Positions 33,641 through 45,000 are shown, counted from the first letter of the stretch. The stretch: DNA of 64,000 nt from Exiguobacterium oxidotolerans JCM 12280 (GCF_000702625.1 NZ_JNIS01000001.1:3014685-3078684), one strand, 5' to 3'. Notes: a model not told the origin generated them from the letters alone. Translations and numbers: made by a program.

Positions 33641-36600
33641 TTACAAGGTGATTTTTACAGTGTAGAGAAAACCAGTGAATCCTGTTTTTACGTTCATGAC
33701 GAAGGTATTTTCAGTTTTCGGTACGACATAGATGACATCGATTTTTGAGTGTAAGGGAGCGTAATAACCTAAGCTTTCTGAATAGGCTTTTTTGTTCAGG
33801 TTGATCGTTTCTTCTGGTGTGTAGCTTTTCTTTTGACTATCCATTAATGGGAAAGAAGATGGTTTATAGTCAATATAAGAGTCAGCTGAATCTTCACCCT
33901 TTACTTGCATCTCAAGTCTGACGGAGACAGCTTGTTTATTTTTGGGAAGATCCTTGAGTTGGACACGTTTCGCCGAACTGACCATAAACCCACGTTCTTT
34001 CATTAAGTTTTTATCACCAGGATAAGTCTGAAGACGGCCTTTGTCCATCAATTCTTCGATGGCATCCTTATTTATTTTCTTCGACTGTTTCTTTTGAACC
34101 GGCTCACTCGGTAAATCTTGCAACTTTTGTCCGGTCGTTACGACAGTTGGTTCAGTTTTTGGTTGAACTGTCGTCGTTGTCGTCTCTTCTGCTGCAAAGA
34201 AGAATAAACTTGCTGCACCTGCGACCAATACCGTACCGATTGAACCAAGGGCGATTTTGAATTGACGTTCGGTCGCTTTTGTATTCGTTGCGACACTCCC
34301 GATCGCAGCGTTTGGTGTGATCCGGACAGCCCGTTGAGCGGGCAAGAGAGCGCCAAGAACACCCGTCACCATCGGAATCAACAACATAATGCTCAAGAAA
34401 ACGAGTTCGCCTGTTGGAAATTGATTGTAGACGAAGCCGATCATCGCAAGGGCGATCAGTAAGCCGATGATTCCAGCGAAAAGTCCCGTCATCAGTCCTT
34501 CGCTTAAGACGAGCGTCCGGATTTGACCGTTTCGCCATCCAGTCGCCTTTAAGACGGCGAGCTGACTCTTCCGTTCGTTGGCGTTTTGCCACATGATCTC
34601 GGTCGTCGTGAGGATGGCGATGAGTAAAGCGACGCCCATCGCAACATAATGCATCGTACCGACTTCGAGCGCGACATATTCACCGAGCCATGTCGCATAA
34701 AGAACACCTTTTAGTCGGAAGGTGATGAACAGGAAGAAAATGAACAAACTCGTCGGCAAGGCGATGGCAATCGTCGAGAGGATCGTCCGTTGCCAGTAGG
34801 TTGCGAGTTGATTGATGCTCATTCCAAGGACACTTTGTGCTCGAACGAACCGACGACCTTTGGAGACTTCACCGGAGCGCATACTCTCGAACGGTTGAAT
34901 TCGACGGATGAGCGTCATCGGGACGAGCGTACCACCCCAATAAATCAACAGACCAGCGAGTCCGATTAAGATGATCCGTGATAAGGCAATTGGATGATCC
35001 GCCGTCAGCCAGAACGAACCGAGGATCGTCCAGGAAATCAAGGCAACGAGTGTCCCGAGTAGAGTCGCTTCAAGGAATAATAATTTTGAGAGCTGACGCG
35101 GACGCCAACCGAGCGACAGTAAAATCGCGAATTCTTTCTTGCGGGCATAGAGCAAGATGATATTTGAACTAAAGACATAAACGAGCGCAACAGCGATGAC
35201 ACTGGCGATGATGCCGCTCATGCCGACCTTCGCTTCTTGGAAGATCGCCATCGATGAACCGAGTTTGATCCACGGTTGTTGGACCCATCCGAGTGCCGAT
35301 TCTCCCTTTAATCCAGGCAAGTAGGTTAAGGCGAGCTGCGGCGAGGAGCCGAGTGTGACATCGGTGATCAGACCGGTCTTGTCCTCGATCTCTTGAGCGA
35401 CAGCTTTCAACTTCTTCTCACTCGTCGCATTCATTGCCTCGACACCTTTGACGTTGACACGGATAGCAGAAATGGCTTTGTCACCGCGTAACTTAAAGGC
35501 GGCATCAAGTGTCGTCAGCATCGATGGTGGTTTCGTCAAGAAGTCATACGGGTCGTTCGTCGGTTTGACGTCGCGAACCGGATTGACGGGTTTCTCGTTC
35601 TTATCCATGACCCACTGGGCTTTCGCCGGGAAGTAGGTCTCTATCGGCAGTTCCGTCAACGGGTCCTTCGAGATGTTCAATTTTTTCGGATCGAAGACAC
35701 CGATGAAGTTCACACGCATCTTGGGAACGGCATCCATGTTGATGGAGGTATCGCCAAAGGATCGTGCTTTTCGATACATCGATCGTTTTGAGATCAGGAC
35801 GTTTTTCGAGATCTCTTGAGGTGTTACTTGATAAGTGAATGGCCAGCGTTTCGCAAAAGGACTAGCAATCGTTTGATATTCGACAGATGATGGCTTTAGA
35901 GATAACCATTCAAAGCTTCCCGGGGGTCTCTCGGGAAATTTATCCTGCAAAATATTCTGCACAAGTTGCTTAGTAGCTTGTTGAGTTGACACGTGATATT
36001 CCTTCGAATCATCTACCGGAAGTGTCTTGAGATAGGATTCACCACCTTTTTTCATGACGCCTCGTACCGTATCGACCATCGAGTCGTTGACGATTGGCAC
36101 ATCGACTTTCTCGTAACGTAGAGTCCGTGTCGCATCGACATATTCCTGACTATTCAGAATCAATGGGATACTCCATACGTCATTTCCATAATCGTTTACG
36201 ACATCGTCTTTCGTGAAATAACGGCTATGGGTGGCTTTCTTAGTCGCCTTGTCAAGTCCGACAAGCTTGGCTTCTGCTTCCGGATCGATTCCGGCAAGCA
36301 TCGTTGAACTCCCATAACCGATGACCGGATGTTCTCCTAATGCTTGTGGACTGATATCACGGTTCAATCCATCACTCTCTGGAGGAGACCAGCCTGCACC
36401 GACAAAAGAAGTTGTCGTCTCCTTTTCTTTCTTTAAACCGGTATCTTGCGTGTCTTGAATCGTAATCTTATAAATGCCTTGATCTTTAAAATCGTATGTC
36501 TCTGATTCAGCATAGGTATTATAGTTTCCAATCATCGCAATCGGTGCAGCGACTTCGACGTCCGCAATCTGTTTGATCGTCTCGTATTGCTTGCGGGTGA

Positions 36601-36859
36601 TGCCTCCGTCGAGTCCACTCATGTAGTTCGGTTCAAGCAGATTCAAATCTTCCGTCACGCTCCGACTGCCTTCTGGTCGAACGACGATATCGTACGACGA
36701 TCCCCAGCGTTTTTGCAGTTCATCGACGACCGTTCCGTTGTTGGCTTGTGTCGTACCGATTAAATAACTGAGTCCGGTACTGACGATCAGGACGCCGACG
36801 AGGAGCAGAATGAACCGCTCCTTGTTGCGCCACCAAGAGTTCCAAATGAATTTAAGCAT
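33641..36859 (-). CDS. FtsX-type ABC permease with large variable outer domain, class II tail
   Basis: A 1072-residue permease. Residues 1-34: cytoplasmic start and first helix; ~35-545 outer domain, conserved to residue ~110, variable ~110-380, conserved again from FIGVFDPKKLNISKDP; then two FtsX-like blocks of three helices each (~550-680, ~725-870), a last helix (FKIALGSIGTVLVAGAASLFFF) and an outer tail of ~180 residues. The tail is of a second class (SKIDVIYVVPKTENTFVMNV). It has no ATPase of its own: it follows the permease at 36924 after 64 bases and may share the ATPase at 40621. The ATG at 36859, after CGAGG, is chosen because it gives the common MLKFIWNSW start. Confidence 0.85.
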   Translation of the reverse strand: MLKFIWNSWWRNKERFILLLVGVLIVSTGLSYLIGTTQANNGTVVDELQKRWGSSYDIVVRPEGSRSVTEDLNLLEPNYMSGLDGGITRKQYETIKQIADVEVAAPIAMIGNYNTYAESETYDFKDQGIYKITIQDTQDTGLKKEKETTTSFVGAGWSPPESDGLNRDISPQALGEHPVIGYGSSTMLAGIDPEAEAKLVGLDKATKKATHSRYFTKDDVVNDYGNDVWSIPLILNSQEYVDATRTLRYEKVDVPIVNDSMVDTVRGVMKKGGESYLKTLPVDDSKEYHVSTQQATKQLVQNILQDKFPERPPGSFEWLSLKPSSVEYQTIASPFAKRWPFTYQVTPQEISKNVLISKRSMYRKARSFGDTSINMDAVPKMRVNFIGVFDPKKLNISKDPLTELPIETYFPAKAQWVMDKNEKPVNPVRDVKPTNDPYDFLTKPPSMLTTLDAAFKLRGDKAISAIRVNVKGVEAMNATSEKKLKAVAQEIEDKTGLITDVTLGSSPQLALTYLPGLKGESALGWVQQPWIKLGSSMAIFQEAKVGMSGIIASVIAVALVYVFSSNIILLYARKKEFAILLSLGWRPRQLSKLLFLEATLLGTLVALISWTILGSFWLTADHPIALSRIILIGLAGLLIYWGGTLVPMTLIRRIQPFESMRSGEVSKGRRFVRAQSVLGMSINQLATYWQRTILSTIAIALPTSLFIFFLFITFRLKGVLYATWLGEYVALEVGTMHYVAMGVALLIAILTTTEIMWQNANERKSQLAVLKATGWRNGQIRTLVLSEGLMTGLFAGIIGLLIALAMIGFVYNQFPTGELVFLSIMLLIPMVTGVLGALLPAQRAVRITPNAAIGSVATNTKATERQFKIALGSIGTVLVAGAASLFFFAAEETTTTTVQPKTEPTVVTTGQKLQDLPSEPVQKKQSKKINKDAIEELMDKGRLQTYPGDKNLMKERGFMVSSAKRVQLKDLPKNKQAVSVRLEMQVKGEDSADSYIDYKPSSFPLMDSQKKSYTPEETINLNKKAYSESLGYYAPLHSKIDVIYVVPKTENTFVMNVKTGFTGFLYTVKITL

Positions 36860-36923
36860 CGGCAAAACCTCGATTCCTTTCAATGATTGGATGGTCCATA
36901 GAAAGCTCCTCCTATTGATTAGA

Positions 36924-39900
36924 TTATTGTTTCATGAGGTCGATTTTAACGGTCGTTGGTTTTGGAAAAGCTGGATCAGAAGCGAACAGGACGAACCGTT
37001 TTTCTTCGAGTGGCACTTGATAGACTAACTCTACGCGTGATTTATAGGGTGCGAAATATTGAAAGCCATTCTTCCAGGCCTTCTCATTCCGATTCACATA
37101 ATCAACCGGTTCATAATCCGTGCCATTTAAATCCGTCAAAGCATACCGATTGGGACGATACGTCGTGAATCCGCCCATATCATCCCCTGTATCTTGCATG
37201 ACGATGGGAACCGTTAAGAAACGATAGCCGGAACGTTGCTTCAGATTCAGTTCTTTTGGTGTGTCAATCAACGCCTCGACATGGAAAGAATCAAACTGAT
37301 GTTTTGGATTCCCGGGAGATGTCTGAGTGACACCACGCATCATCAATGTTTTGAGTTTTTCTGCGTCGTCTTTAGAAAGGGTAGCAGCTGACGTACTTGC
37401 TTCTTCGATATCTTCTAGCGTGATTTTGACGGTCGTCGTTCGTTCGACGGCCTCATCATTTGCAAGTAAGACGAACACTTTTTGATCAACCGGTACTTGG
37501 TAAACGAGATCAACCCATGATTTTTTCGAATTGATGTATTGGAATGCATTTTTCCATGCTGTTTCATCGTGATTGACATAATCGACAGGAGTATACTCTT
37601 TTCCGTCAAGAGCGATTAACGGGAAGGTTTGCGGTCGATACGACGAAAACGAACCAGCAGCTAATTCATCCTGGTTATGAAGGAAAACTGGAATCGTCAC
37701 GAAACGATACCCTGATTTCTCTTTAAGCTTTAATTCTTTCGGTGTTGAGACGAGTTTTTTGACGGAGAAGTCATAATTCTTTGCCGCGGGGTCACCCGGG
37801 TATGTCTGAATAGCGCCTGCGTTCATTAGTTGTTCTAGTGCCGTATTGTCTTCAGAGGTATGTTTCTTATCAGTAGGATCTTGAGTGAGATTTTTTAATT
37901 TTTGTCCGGTCGTTTGTACTTTTGGTGTCGTCATCTCTTTTTGAGCTGTTCTCGTTTCAGGTTCAGCGAGGAGGAATAAACTCGTCGTCCCGATGACGAG
38001 GGTAGCAGCGATGCTACCGAGTGCCCATTTGAAGCGACGCTCGGTCAATTGTTGATTATCGTTCACACCACCAATGGCTGCGTTTGGTGTGATCCGTACA
38101 GCGCGCTGGGCAGGGAGCAAGGCACCGAAGACGCCTGTCGCCACTGGAATCAGGAGCATAAGGCTCAAGAAACCGAGCTCACTAGTCGGGAACTGATTAT
38201 AGACGAAACCAATCATCATCAAAGCGACAAGTAGACCAAGGATTCCAGCGAAGAGTCCAGTCATGAGTCCTTCACTGAGGACGAGTAGACGGATTTGACC
38301 GTTTCGCCAACCGGTTGCTTTGAGGACAGCAAGCTGGTTCTTTCGTTCATTAACGTTTTGCCACATGATCTCGGTTGTCGTCAGGATCGCAATCAGTAGG
38401 GCGACGCCCATTGCGACATAATGCATCGTACCGACTTCGAGCGCGACATATTCACCGAGCCAGGTTGCGTATAAGACTCCTTTTAGTCGGAAAGTGATGA
38501 ACAAGAAGAAGATGAACAAGCTCGTCGGTAAGGCGATTGCGATGATGGACAGAAGCGTCCGTTGCCAGTAGGTCGCAAGTTGATTGATGCTCATTCCGAC
38601 GACACTTTGCGCCCGGACGAAACGCCGTCCCTTTGAAACTTCGCCGGAGCGCATGCTTTCAAACGGTTGAATCCGACGGATGAGTAACGTCGGAACAATC
38701 GTACCGCCCCAATAAATCAATAGTCCGGATAGCCCAATCAAGATGATGCGTCCAAGAGCAATCGAGTGATCCGCTGTTATCCAAAATGATCCGAGAATCG
38801 CCCAAGCGATGAGTGCGACTAGTGTACCGAGAAGTGTCGCCTCAAGGAAGAGGAGTTTAGACAGCTGACGTGATCGCCAGCCGAGCGATAGCAGGATCGC
38901 GAATTCTTTTTTGCGGGCATAGAGTAAAATGATGTTCGAGCTGAAGACATAGACGAGCGCGACAGCAATGACGCTCGCGATGATGCCACTCATCCCGACT
39001 TTTGCCTCTTGAAAAATCGCAATCGACGAGCCGAGCTTGATCCACGGTTGTTGAACCCAGCCGAGCGCTGATTCTCCTTTTAGACCTGGTAAATAAGTCA
39101 AGGCGAGTTGAGGGGAGGAACCGAGTGTGACGTCCGTGATCAAACCAGTTTTATCCTCGATTTCCTGAGCGACAGCTTGCAACTTTTTCTCACTTGTCGC
39201 ATTCATCGTCTCGACCCCTTTGACGTTGACACGAATCGCAGAAATCGCTTTATCCCCGCGGAGCTTAAAGGCAGCATCGAGTGTCGTCAGCATCGATGGT
39301 GGTTTCGTCAGGAAGTCATAGGCATCGTTGGCGGGTTTAACGTCACGGACGGGATTGACTGGACGATCGTTTTGATCCATGACCCATTGCGCCTTTGCCG
39401 GGAAGTAGGTCTCCATCGGAAGTTCGGTTAAGGGGTCTTTTGAAACATCGAGTTTCCCTGGGTTAAAGACGCCGATGAAGTTGAGATGGACTTGTTTCCA
39501 GCCTTTAAAGCCACCTTCGAATTCACGTGCTTCACGGTACATACTTCGCTTGAAGAGTAATGATTCCTTGGCAACCTCTTTTGGTTGGACCTGATAGGTA
39601 AATGGCCAACGGGAGCCGAACGGACTTTTAATCGTTTTGTATTCAACCGGTGAGGGCTTTAATGAAATGGAGGACAGTGAATTACTATTGTTCGTATCGC
39701 CAGTTGGCAAGGTGTTTTTAAGGATACCGTCCACAAGCTTTTTTTGGACGTCTTGAGTCGTAATCGTGTAGGAAATAGGATCCTCTACTGGTAGCTTACT
39801 GAGGTATGCTTTCCCACCTTTTTCTTCAATCTTCTGGACCATATCGCCAATTCCGGTTGAAGAGAAAGGAACGTCTACTTTTTCGTATGTATAGGTGCGG

Positions 39901-40628
39901 GTCGCATCGACGTATTCACGAGAATTCAATAAAATCGGGATTTGTGTCGCTTGGTCTCCGTACGAAGCGGGAAGATCGGTTTCGGTGAAGAAACGGCTGT
40001 ATGTTCCGGTTGTAGTCGCTTTTTTCAAACCGACGAGCTGATCTTCGGCTGTAGGATCGATTCCAGCAATCATGACTTGTGAGCCATAGTCATAAAGGGG
40101 TTGTTCGCCGAGTTGTAAAGGGGAGACGCCTGCGCGCGTTGCATCACCCATTGGTTCCCAGCCGGCAGCGAGAAACGTTGACATGGTATAAGATTCTTTT
40201 TGGAGCCCTGTGTTTTGAGAGTCCTTGATTTTCAAACGATAAATCCCTTCTTCATTGACCGTGTGTGTTCCGACGCTACTCGACGTCGATGTATAGCCAA
40301 TCATCGCAATCGGTGCAGCGACCTCGACGTCCGTAATTTTTTTGATTGTCTCGTATTGTTTGCGCGTGATCCCACCGTCGAGTCCACTCATATAATTCGG
40401 CTCGAGCAGGTTCAAATCTTCGGTCACGCTCCGACTGCCCTCCGGACGTACGACGATATCGTACGACGATCCCCAACGTTTTTGGAGTTCATCGACGACG
40501 GTCCCATTGTTGGCTTGGGTCGTCCCAATCAGATAGCTCAGTCCAGTACTGACGATCAGGACACCGACGAGAAGCAAAATGAATCGCTCTTTGTTGCGCC
40601 ACCAAGAGTTCCAGATGAACTTAAGCAT
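36924..40628 (-). CDS. FtsX-type ABC permease with tandem C-terminal tail domains
   Basis: A 1234-residue permease with the island's common plan (one N-terminal helix, ~510-residue outer domain, two FtsX-like blocks, last helix at about residue 885). It is longer than the others because the outer C-terminal domain occurs twice: about residues 935-1060 (TYPGDPAAKN ... VDLVYQVPVDQKVFVL) and about 1105-1234 (TSPGNPKHQF ... VELVYQVPLEEKRFVL). It starts MLKFIWNSW at an ATG sharing eight bases (ATGCTTAA) with the ATPase end. FtsX/MacB-type permeases couple ATP hydrolysis to movement outside the membrane, often for peptide or antibiotic export or resistance; the substrate here is unknown. Confidence 0.87.
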   Translation of the reverse strand: MLKFIWNSWWRNKERFILLLVGVLIVSTGLSYLIGTTQANNGTVVDELQKRWGSSYDIVVRPEGSRSVTEDLNLLEPNYMSGLDGGITRKQYETIKKITDVEVAAPIAMIGYTSTSSSVGTHTVNEEGIYRLKIKDSQNTGLQKESYTMSTFLAAGWEPMGDATRAGVSPLQLGEQPLYDYGSQVMIAGIDPTAEDQLVGLKKATTTGTYSRFFTETDLPASYGDQATQIPILLNSREYVDATRTYTYEKVDVPFSSTGIGDMVQKIEEKGGKAYLSKLPVEDPISYTITTQDVQKKLVDGILKNTLPTGDTNNSNSLSSISLKPSPVEYKTIKSPFGSRWPFTYQVQPKEVAKESLLFKRSMYREAREFEGGFKGWKQVHLNFIGVFNPGKLDVSKDPLTELPMETYFPAKAQWVMDQNDRPVNPVRDVKPANDAYDFLTKPPSMLTTLDAAFKLRGDKAISAIRVNVKGVETMNATSEKKLQAVAQEIEDKTGLITDVTLGSSPQLALTYLPGLKGESALGWVQQPWIKLGSSIAIFQEAKVGMSGIIASVIAVALVYVFSSNIILLYARKKEFAILLSLGWRSRQLSKLLFLEATLLGTLVALIAWAILGSFWITADHSIALGRIILIGLSGLLIYWGGTIVPTLLIRRIQPFESMRSGEVSKGRRFVRAQSVVGMSINQLATYWQRTLLSIIAIALPTSLFIFFLFITFRLKGVLYATWLGEYVALEVGTMHYVAMGVALLIAILTTTEIMWQNVNERKNQLAVLKATGWRNGQIRLLVLSEGLMTGLFAGILGLLVALMMIGFVYNQFPTSELGFLSLMLLIPVATGVFGALLPAQRAVRITPNAAIGGVNDNQQLTERRFKWALGSIAATLVIGTTSLFLLAEPETRTAQKEMTTPKVQTTGQKLKNLTQDPTDKKHTSEDNTALEQLMNAGAIQTYPGDPAAKNYDFSVKKLVSTPKELKLKEKSGYRFVTIPVFLHNQDELAAGSFSSYRPQTFPLIALDGKEYTPVDYVNHDETAWKNAFQYINSKKSWVDLVYQVPVDQKVFVLLANDEAVERTTTVKITLEDIEEASTSAATLSKDDAEKLKTLMMRGVTQTSPGNPKHQFDSFHVEALIDTPKELNLKQRSGYRFLTVPIVMQDTGDDMGGFTTYRPNRYALTDLNGTDYEPVDYVNRNEKAWKNGFQYFAPYKSRVELVYQVPLEEKRFVLFASDPAFPKPTTVKIDLMKQ

Positions 40629-41316
40629 AGGCAGGGACCTCCGATGGATCGACGACCCGACCATCTTTCATCGTGATCGTCCGGTTCGCGCGTGCTGCGA
40701 GTTCGGGATCATGCGTGACGAAGAAGACGCCACAGGCATTCTCGTGGTTCAGTTTCGTCAAGAGACCGAAGATGACCTCCCCGGTCGCTGTATCGAGGTT
40801 CCCGGTCGGTTCATCCGCGAGCAACCATTTCGGGCGATGGATGAGTGCGCGCGCGACGGCGACGCGTTGCTGTTGTCCACCAGAGAGTTGGGAAGGGAGA
40901 GAATGGATCTTGTCTGCGAGTCCGACTTCCTCTAGGAGTTCGAGAGCGCGCTTTTCCTTATCGTAGTCGACTTTACGTCCGAAGAGCGGCGCGAGTACAT
41001 TTTCGAGTGCCGTCAGCGTCGGGATGAGATGGAACTGTTGGAAGATGAAACCGATGTTCTCGAACCGGAAGTCTGAGAGCTGCTTCGCATTCAACTTGGA
41101 GATATCTTTCCCGTCGAATAACAATTCTCCTGAAGTCGGGGTATCGAGCGTCCCGAGAATGCTAAGCAACGTCGACTTTCCGGAACCGGAAGGTCCGATG
41201 ATCGAGATGAAGTCTCCTTCAGCGAAGTCGAGTTGGATATCCTGTAATGCGAACGTCTCGTTTTCACCTGTCTGGAATGACTTGGTGATATTTTTACACG
41301 TGAACGAATAGGGCAT
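40621..41316 (-). CDS. ABC transporter ATPase, LolD/MacB type (module 1)
   Basis: A 231-residue nucleotide-binding protein with all motifs: Walker A GPSGSGKST, Q-loop FQQFHLIP, signature LSGGQQQR, Walker B WLLADEPTGNLD and H-loop VTHDPE. It drives the overlapping FtsX-type permease and perhaps the second permease downstream. The start follows AGGAGGTATGACAC. It differs from the module 3 ATPase by three residues and from the module 4 ATPase by four, with similarly high DNA identity, so the copies are recent or kept alike by gene conversion. Confidence 0.93.
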   Translation of the reverse strand: MPYSFTCKNITKSFQTGENETFALQDIQLDFAEGDFISIIGPSGSGKSTLLSILGTLDTPTSGELLFDGKDISKLNAKQLSDFRFENIGFIFQQFHLIPTLTALENVLAPLFGRKVDYDKEKRALELLEEVGLADKIHSLPSQLSGGQQQRVAVARALIHRPKWLLADEPTGNLDTATGEVIFGLLTKLNHENACGVFFVTHDPELAARANRTITMKDGRVVDPSEVPAYA

Positions 41317-41364
41317 GTGTCATACCTCCTGTAGATTTTTTAATTCCATATGTAAGTAATAAAA

Positions 41365-41412
41365 ACCATTATTTTCTTATTATAATCATAAAATAGTGGT
41401 GATAGACCATTA
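41365..41412 (-). promoter_or_regulatory. Promoter region of ABC module 1
   Basis: TATAAT (minus strand, 41379-41384) lies between two ACCATTA boxes (41365-41371 and 41406-41412, + strand) set 41 bases apart, with AAATATCTGAAAAAT upstream. The whole block recurs almost unchanged in front of module 3 (50210-50257), in diverged form before module 4, and as an orphan at 31081-31150. No -35 of standard form is obvious, so activation by an unseen regulator is possible. Confidence 0.5.
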
Positions 41413-41445
41413 AAAACCAGAAATATCTGAAAAATTAGTCAATTT

Positions 41446-41589
41446 TTATTCTAGTTGTTTAAGCTTCATCGATGTCGGACCAATCATTCCGAAAGTCGCA
41501 TTTTTGAAAAGTGTGATCGATTTCTCAACGAATCGTCGAATATAACTGTTGTTATTCTGATTTTCCGACACAATTTTCAAGTTTTCCAT
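41446..41589 (-). CDS. Possible 47-residue protein
   Basis: A short minus-strand frame, MENLKIVSENQNNNSYIRRF then VEKSITLFKNATFGMIGP, with plausible amino-acid make-up but no ribosome-binding site, located just upstream of the module 1 promoter. It might be a small peptide gene or a remnant of a longer one. The 230 bases to its right (41590-41820) show no gene or clear signal. Confidence 0.25.
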   Translation of the reverse strand: MENLKIVSENQNNNSYIRRFVEKSITLFKNATFGMIGPTSMKLKQLE

Positions 41590-41820
41590 TAGTAACAAAA
41601 TTCATACTTAACAATTAGTTGATTCAATAGAATCGTACGTAGTGAGTTCTGACGTCAACGCACGAAATAAAGCGATCTCTAGTAATGTTTTTATTTGACA
41701 GTGTTTAGAGGTTGAATCGGTAAATAATAAATTTCATTATGAAAATATAGGGAATAATGAGTGTGTTTCTGTCTATAAAAGTAAAATTATTGTGAGAATC
41801 AGAGGAGATGATTAGGGGAA

Positions 41821-41955
41821 ATGAAAACTAATATTTTAGAAAGTGTTTTTGCGGCATTGTTTTTTCTTATTTTTCTAATGTTTTTTGAGGGAGTACCGAA
41901 GTCCACTGATACATGGATCGAGTATGGAAATTGTCGTTTGCATACATTATTATAA
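41821..41955 (+). CDS. Small membrane protein, 44 residues
   Basis: Short plus-strand gene with AGGGGAA close before the ATG. The product is a single hydrophobic helix (ESVFAALFFLIFLMFF) and a polar end with GNCRLH. It is one of very few plus-strand frames in the ABC island. Function unknown. Confidence 0.4.
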   Translation: MKTNILESVFAALFFLIFLMFFEGVPKSTDTWIEYGNCRLHTLL

Positions 41956-41979
41956 TTTTTGATGATCTTAAAAATAAAA

Positions 41980-42006
41980 ATCCAGCAGATATAAATTCTG
42001 CTGGAT
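41980..42006 (-). terminator. Terminator of ABC module 2
   Basis: Stem ATCCAGCAGA / TCTGCTGGAT with a 7-base loop; the AAAAATAAAAA on its left gives a T tract on the minus strand. Confidence 0.82.
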
Positions 42007-42045
42007 GAAAGGCAATTGGCTATTCTGATTCTTAAATCTACCTCG

Positions 42046-45000
42046 TTAATTTGAAATCTTATTCACATCAATTTTGACCGTAATCTTTTTACCGACAGCA
42101 TCGCCATCGGCCAATAAAACATAACTAGTTTTTTGATTTGGTACTTTGTAGACAAGGTCAACTTTAGAGCGATAAGGCGGATAGTACTGATATCCTGAAG
42201 ACCATGCTTTTTCATCGTGATTGACGTAATCAATCGGTTCATATTTATTACCTTGGGCATCACTCATTACAAATAAGTTTGGTCGATAAGTAGCGTAGCC
42301 AATATCACCCTCTGAAGTGGCATCATGAAGAATGACCGGTACCGTCACGTATTGTTCATCCTCTAGTGTCGGTAAATTGAGCGACGCGGGAGGTGTCTGA
42401 ATTAAACGGTTTACATGGAAAGTACTTTTTTTGGTGACAGGATCACCAGGATAGGTTTTCACTAAGCCTTGTTCCATCAACTTATCAATAGACGTCGCAG
42501 ATGACTTAGTAGTTGCTTTTTCAGGTGACTTTGAATCGTCTTTCATATCGCGTAACTTACTTCCCGTCGTTTGGATGGTCGGAGCCTTTGACGTGACCGG
42601 AGTCGTCGATTTGTCAGCGTCCTCAGACGACGCGAAGAAGAATAGGGTGACGACGGAAGCGAGTAATACGCCACCCGTCGTTCCAAGGGCGATTTTAAAG
42701 CGACGCTCTGTCGCTTTAGAGTTGATGACGACACTCCCGATGGCAGCATTTGGTGTAATTCGTACGGCGCGTTGTGCAGGAAGCAGTGCACCGAGGACAC
42801 CGGTCAGCATCGGTATCAGCAACATCGTACTTAAGAAGCCGAGTTCGCTGACTGGAAACTGATTGTAGACGAAACCAATCATCCCAAGAGCGACCAATAG
42901 ACCAAGTATGCCGGCAAAGAGTCCAGTCATCATTCCTTCGATTAGGACGAGAGAACGAATGTAGCCATCTCGCCAACCGGTTGCTTTTAAGACGGCAAGT
43001 TGTGTTTTTCGTTCATTGACGTTCTGCCACATGATTTCCGTCGTCGTTAAAATAGCAATCATGAGTGCGACGCCCATCGCGACATAATGCATCGTTCCGA
43101 CTTCGAGGGCAACGAATTCACCGAGCCATGTCGCATACAAGACACCTTTTAAACGGAACGTGACAAATAGGAAGAAAATGAACAAGCTTGTGGGTAAGGC
43201 AATCGCAACAATCGAAAGAACGGTGCGTTGCCAATAGGTCGCGAGCTGGTTGATGCTCATGCCGACGATACCCCGAGCACGGACAATGCGGCGTCCTTTT
43301 GAGACTTCGCCTGACTTCATGCTCTCATAAGGACGAATCTTCCGAATGAGCGCCATTGGAACAAGTGTGCCGCCCCAGTAGATGAGAAGACCAACGAGAC
43401 CAATCAGGATGATGCGTCCTATTGAAGTCGCGTGGCTCGTCGTCAGCCAGAATGAGCCAAGGATCGCCCAAGAAATTAAGGTAACGAAGCTTCCTAAGAG
43501 GGTCGCTTCAAGGAACAATAACTTTGAGAGTTGACGTGGGCGCCAACCGAGAGAGAGCAAAATTGCGAATTCTTTTTTCCGCGCAAACAATAAAATGATG
43601 TTCGAACTAAAGACATACACCAAGGCAACCGCGATGACGCTTAAGATGACTCCAATCATTCCAACCTTGGCTTCTTGGAAAATAGCCATCGAGGAGCCAA
43701 GCTTGATCCACGGCTGTTGCACCCAGCCGAGTGCGACTTCTCCTTTTAGACCAGGTAAGTAGGTCAAAGCGAGTTGCGGCGAGGAACCGAGCGTCACGTC
43801 TGTGATCAGTCCTGTCTTATCTTCGATTTCTTGCGCGACCGCTTGGAGTTTCTTTTCGCTCGCTGCATTCATCGTCTCGACACCTTTGACGTTGACGCGA
43901 ATGACAGAGATTGCTTTTTTGCCTCGTAACTTGAAGGCAGCATCCAGTGTTGTCAGCATCGAAGGTGGTTTTGTCAGGAAGTCATAGGCATCATTCGTCG
44001 GTTTGACATCACGTGGTGGATTAACTGGACGATCTTTCTTGTCCATGACCCACTGCGCTTTTGCGGGGAAATAGGTCTCCATCGGTAGTTCTGTTAATGG
44101 ATCCTTTGAAATGTTCAGTTTTTTTGGATCAAAGACGCCAATGTAATTGAAACGCATTTTAGGCATGTTGTTAATGTCCGTTCCAAATAGACGTGCTTCG
44201 CGGTACATCGTCCGTTTAGCTAGTAAGCTATCTTTCGTGACTTCATGCGGTTTGACCTGGTAGCTGAATGGCCACCGGGACGGATAAGGGCTAGCTACAC
44301 TCTGATAAGAAATCGGTGATGGTTTGAGTGCTAGCCAATTAAAGCTTCCGGGTGGCTCTTCCGGAACAGTGTGTTTTAGAATGTCATTTACTAATGTCTT
44401 CTGCGTATCCGAAGTTGTGACTTTGTATGTTTTTTTATCCGATAAAGGTAACGTATTCAGGTATTTGAAGCCACCTTTTTGAATAACTTGTTCCATCGTC
44501 ATATTGATCGAATCGTCCTGTAATGGAAGATCGACTTTTTCATATTTATATGTTCGGAAGGCATCAACGTACTCGCGCTGATTTAATAAGATGGGGATTT
44601 GATAGACATCACTTCCCATGTCGACGGGACTGTCATCTGTTTTAAAATAGCGGCTGTGTGTAGCTGATTTAGTCGATTGGTCCAGTCCGACCATTTTCGC
44701 CTCGGCTTCCGGATCAATCCCAGCGAGCATCGTCGCACTACCATAAGCGAATAATGGTTGTTCTCCGAGTTCTAATAAAGAAACGCCTTTCACACGTGTC
44801 CCGCTTGGGGGTTCCCAACCGGCAGCAAGGAAGGAAGTCGTCGTATCTTTTTCCATCTTCAGACCGGTATTTTGGGAATCGGTAATCGTTAGTTTATAGA
44901 TTCCTGGATCGGTGATGGTGTGGGTACCGACATTCGCATCAATGTAACTATTTCCAATCATCGCAATTGGTGCTGCGACTTCGACGTCCGTAATTTTTTT

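Noticed and set aside
40200..41311. Several plus-strand open frames opposite the ABC ATPase and permease genes, repeated at 49.4-50.1 and 55.9-56.5 kb
   Set aside because: They recur only because the minus-strand genes are near identical; no ribosome-binding sites and no sensible composition. They are shadows of the real genes.
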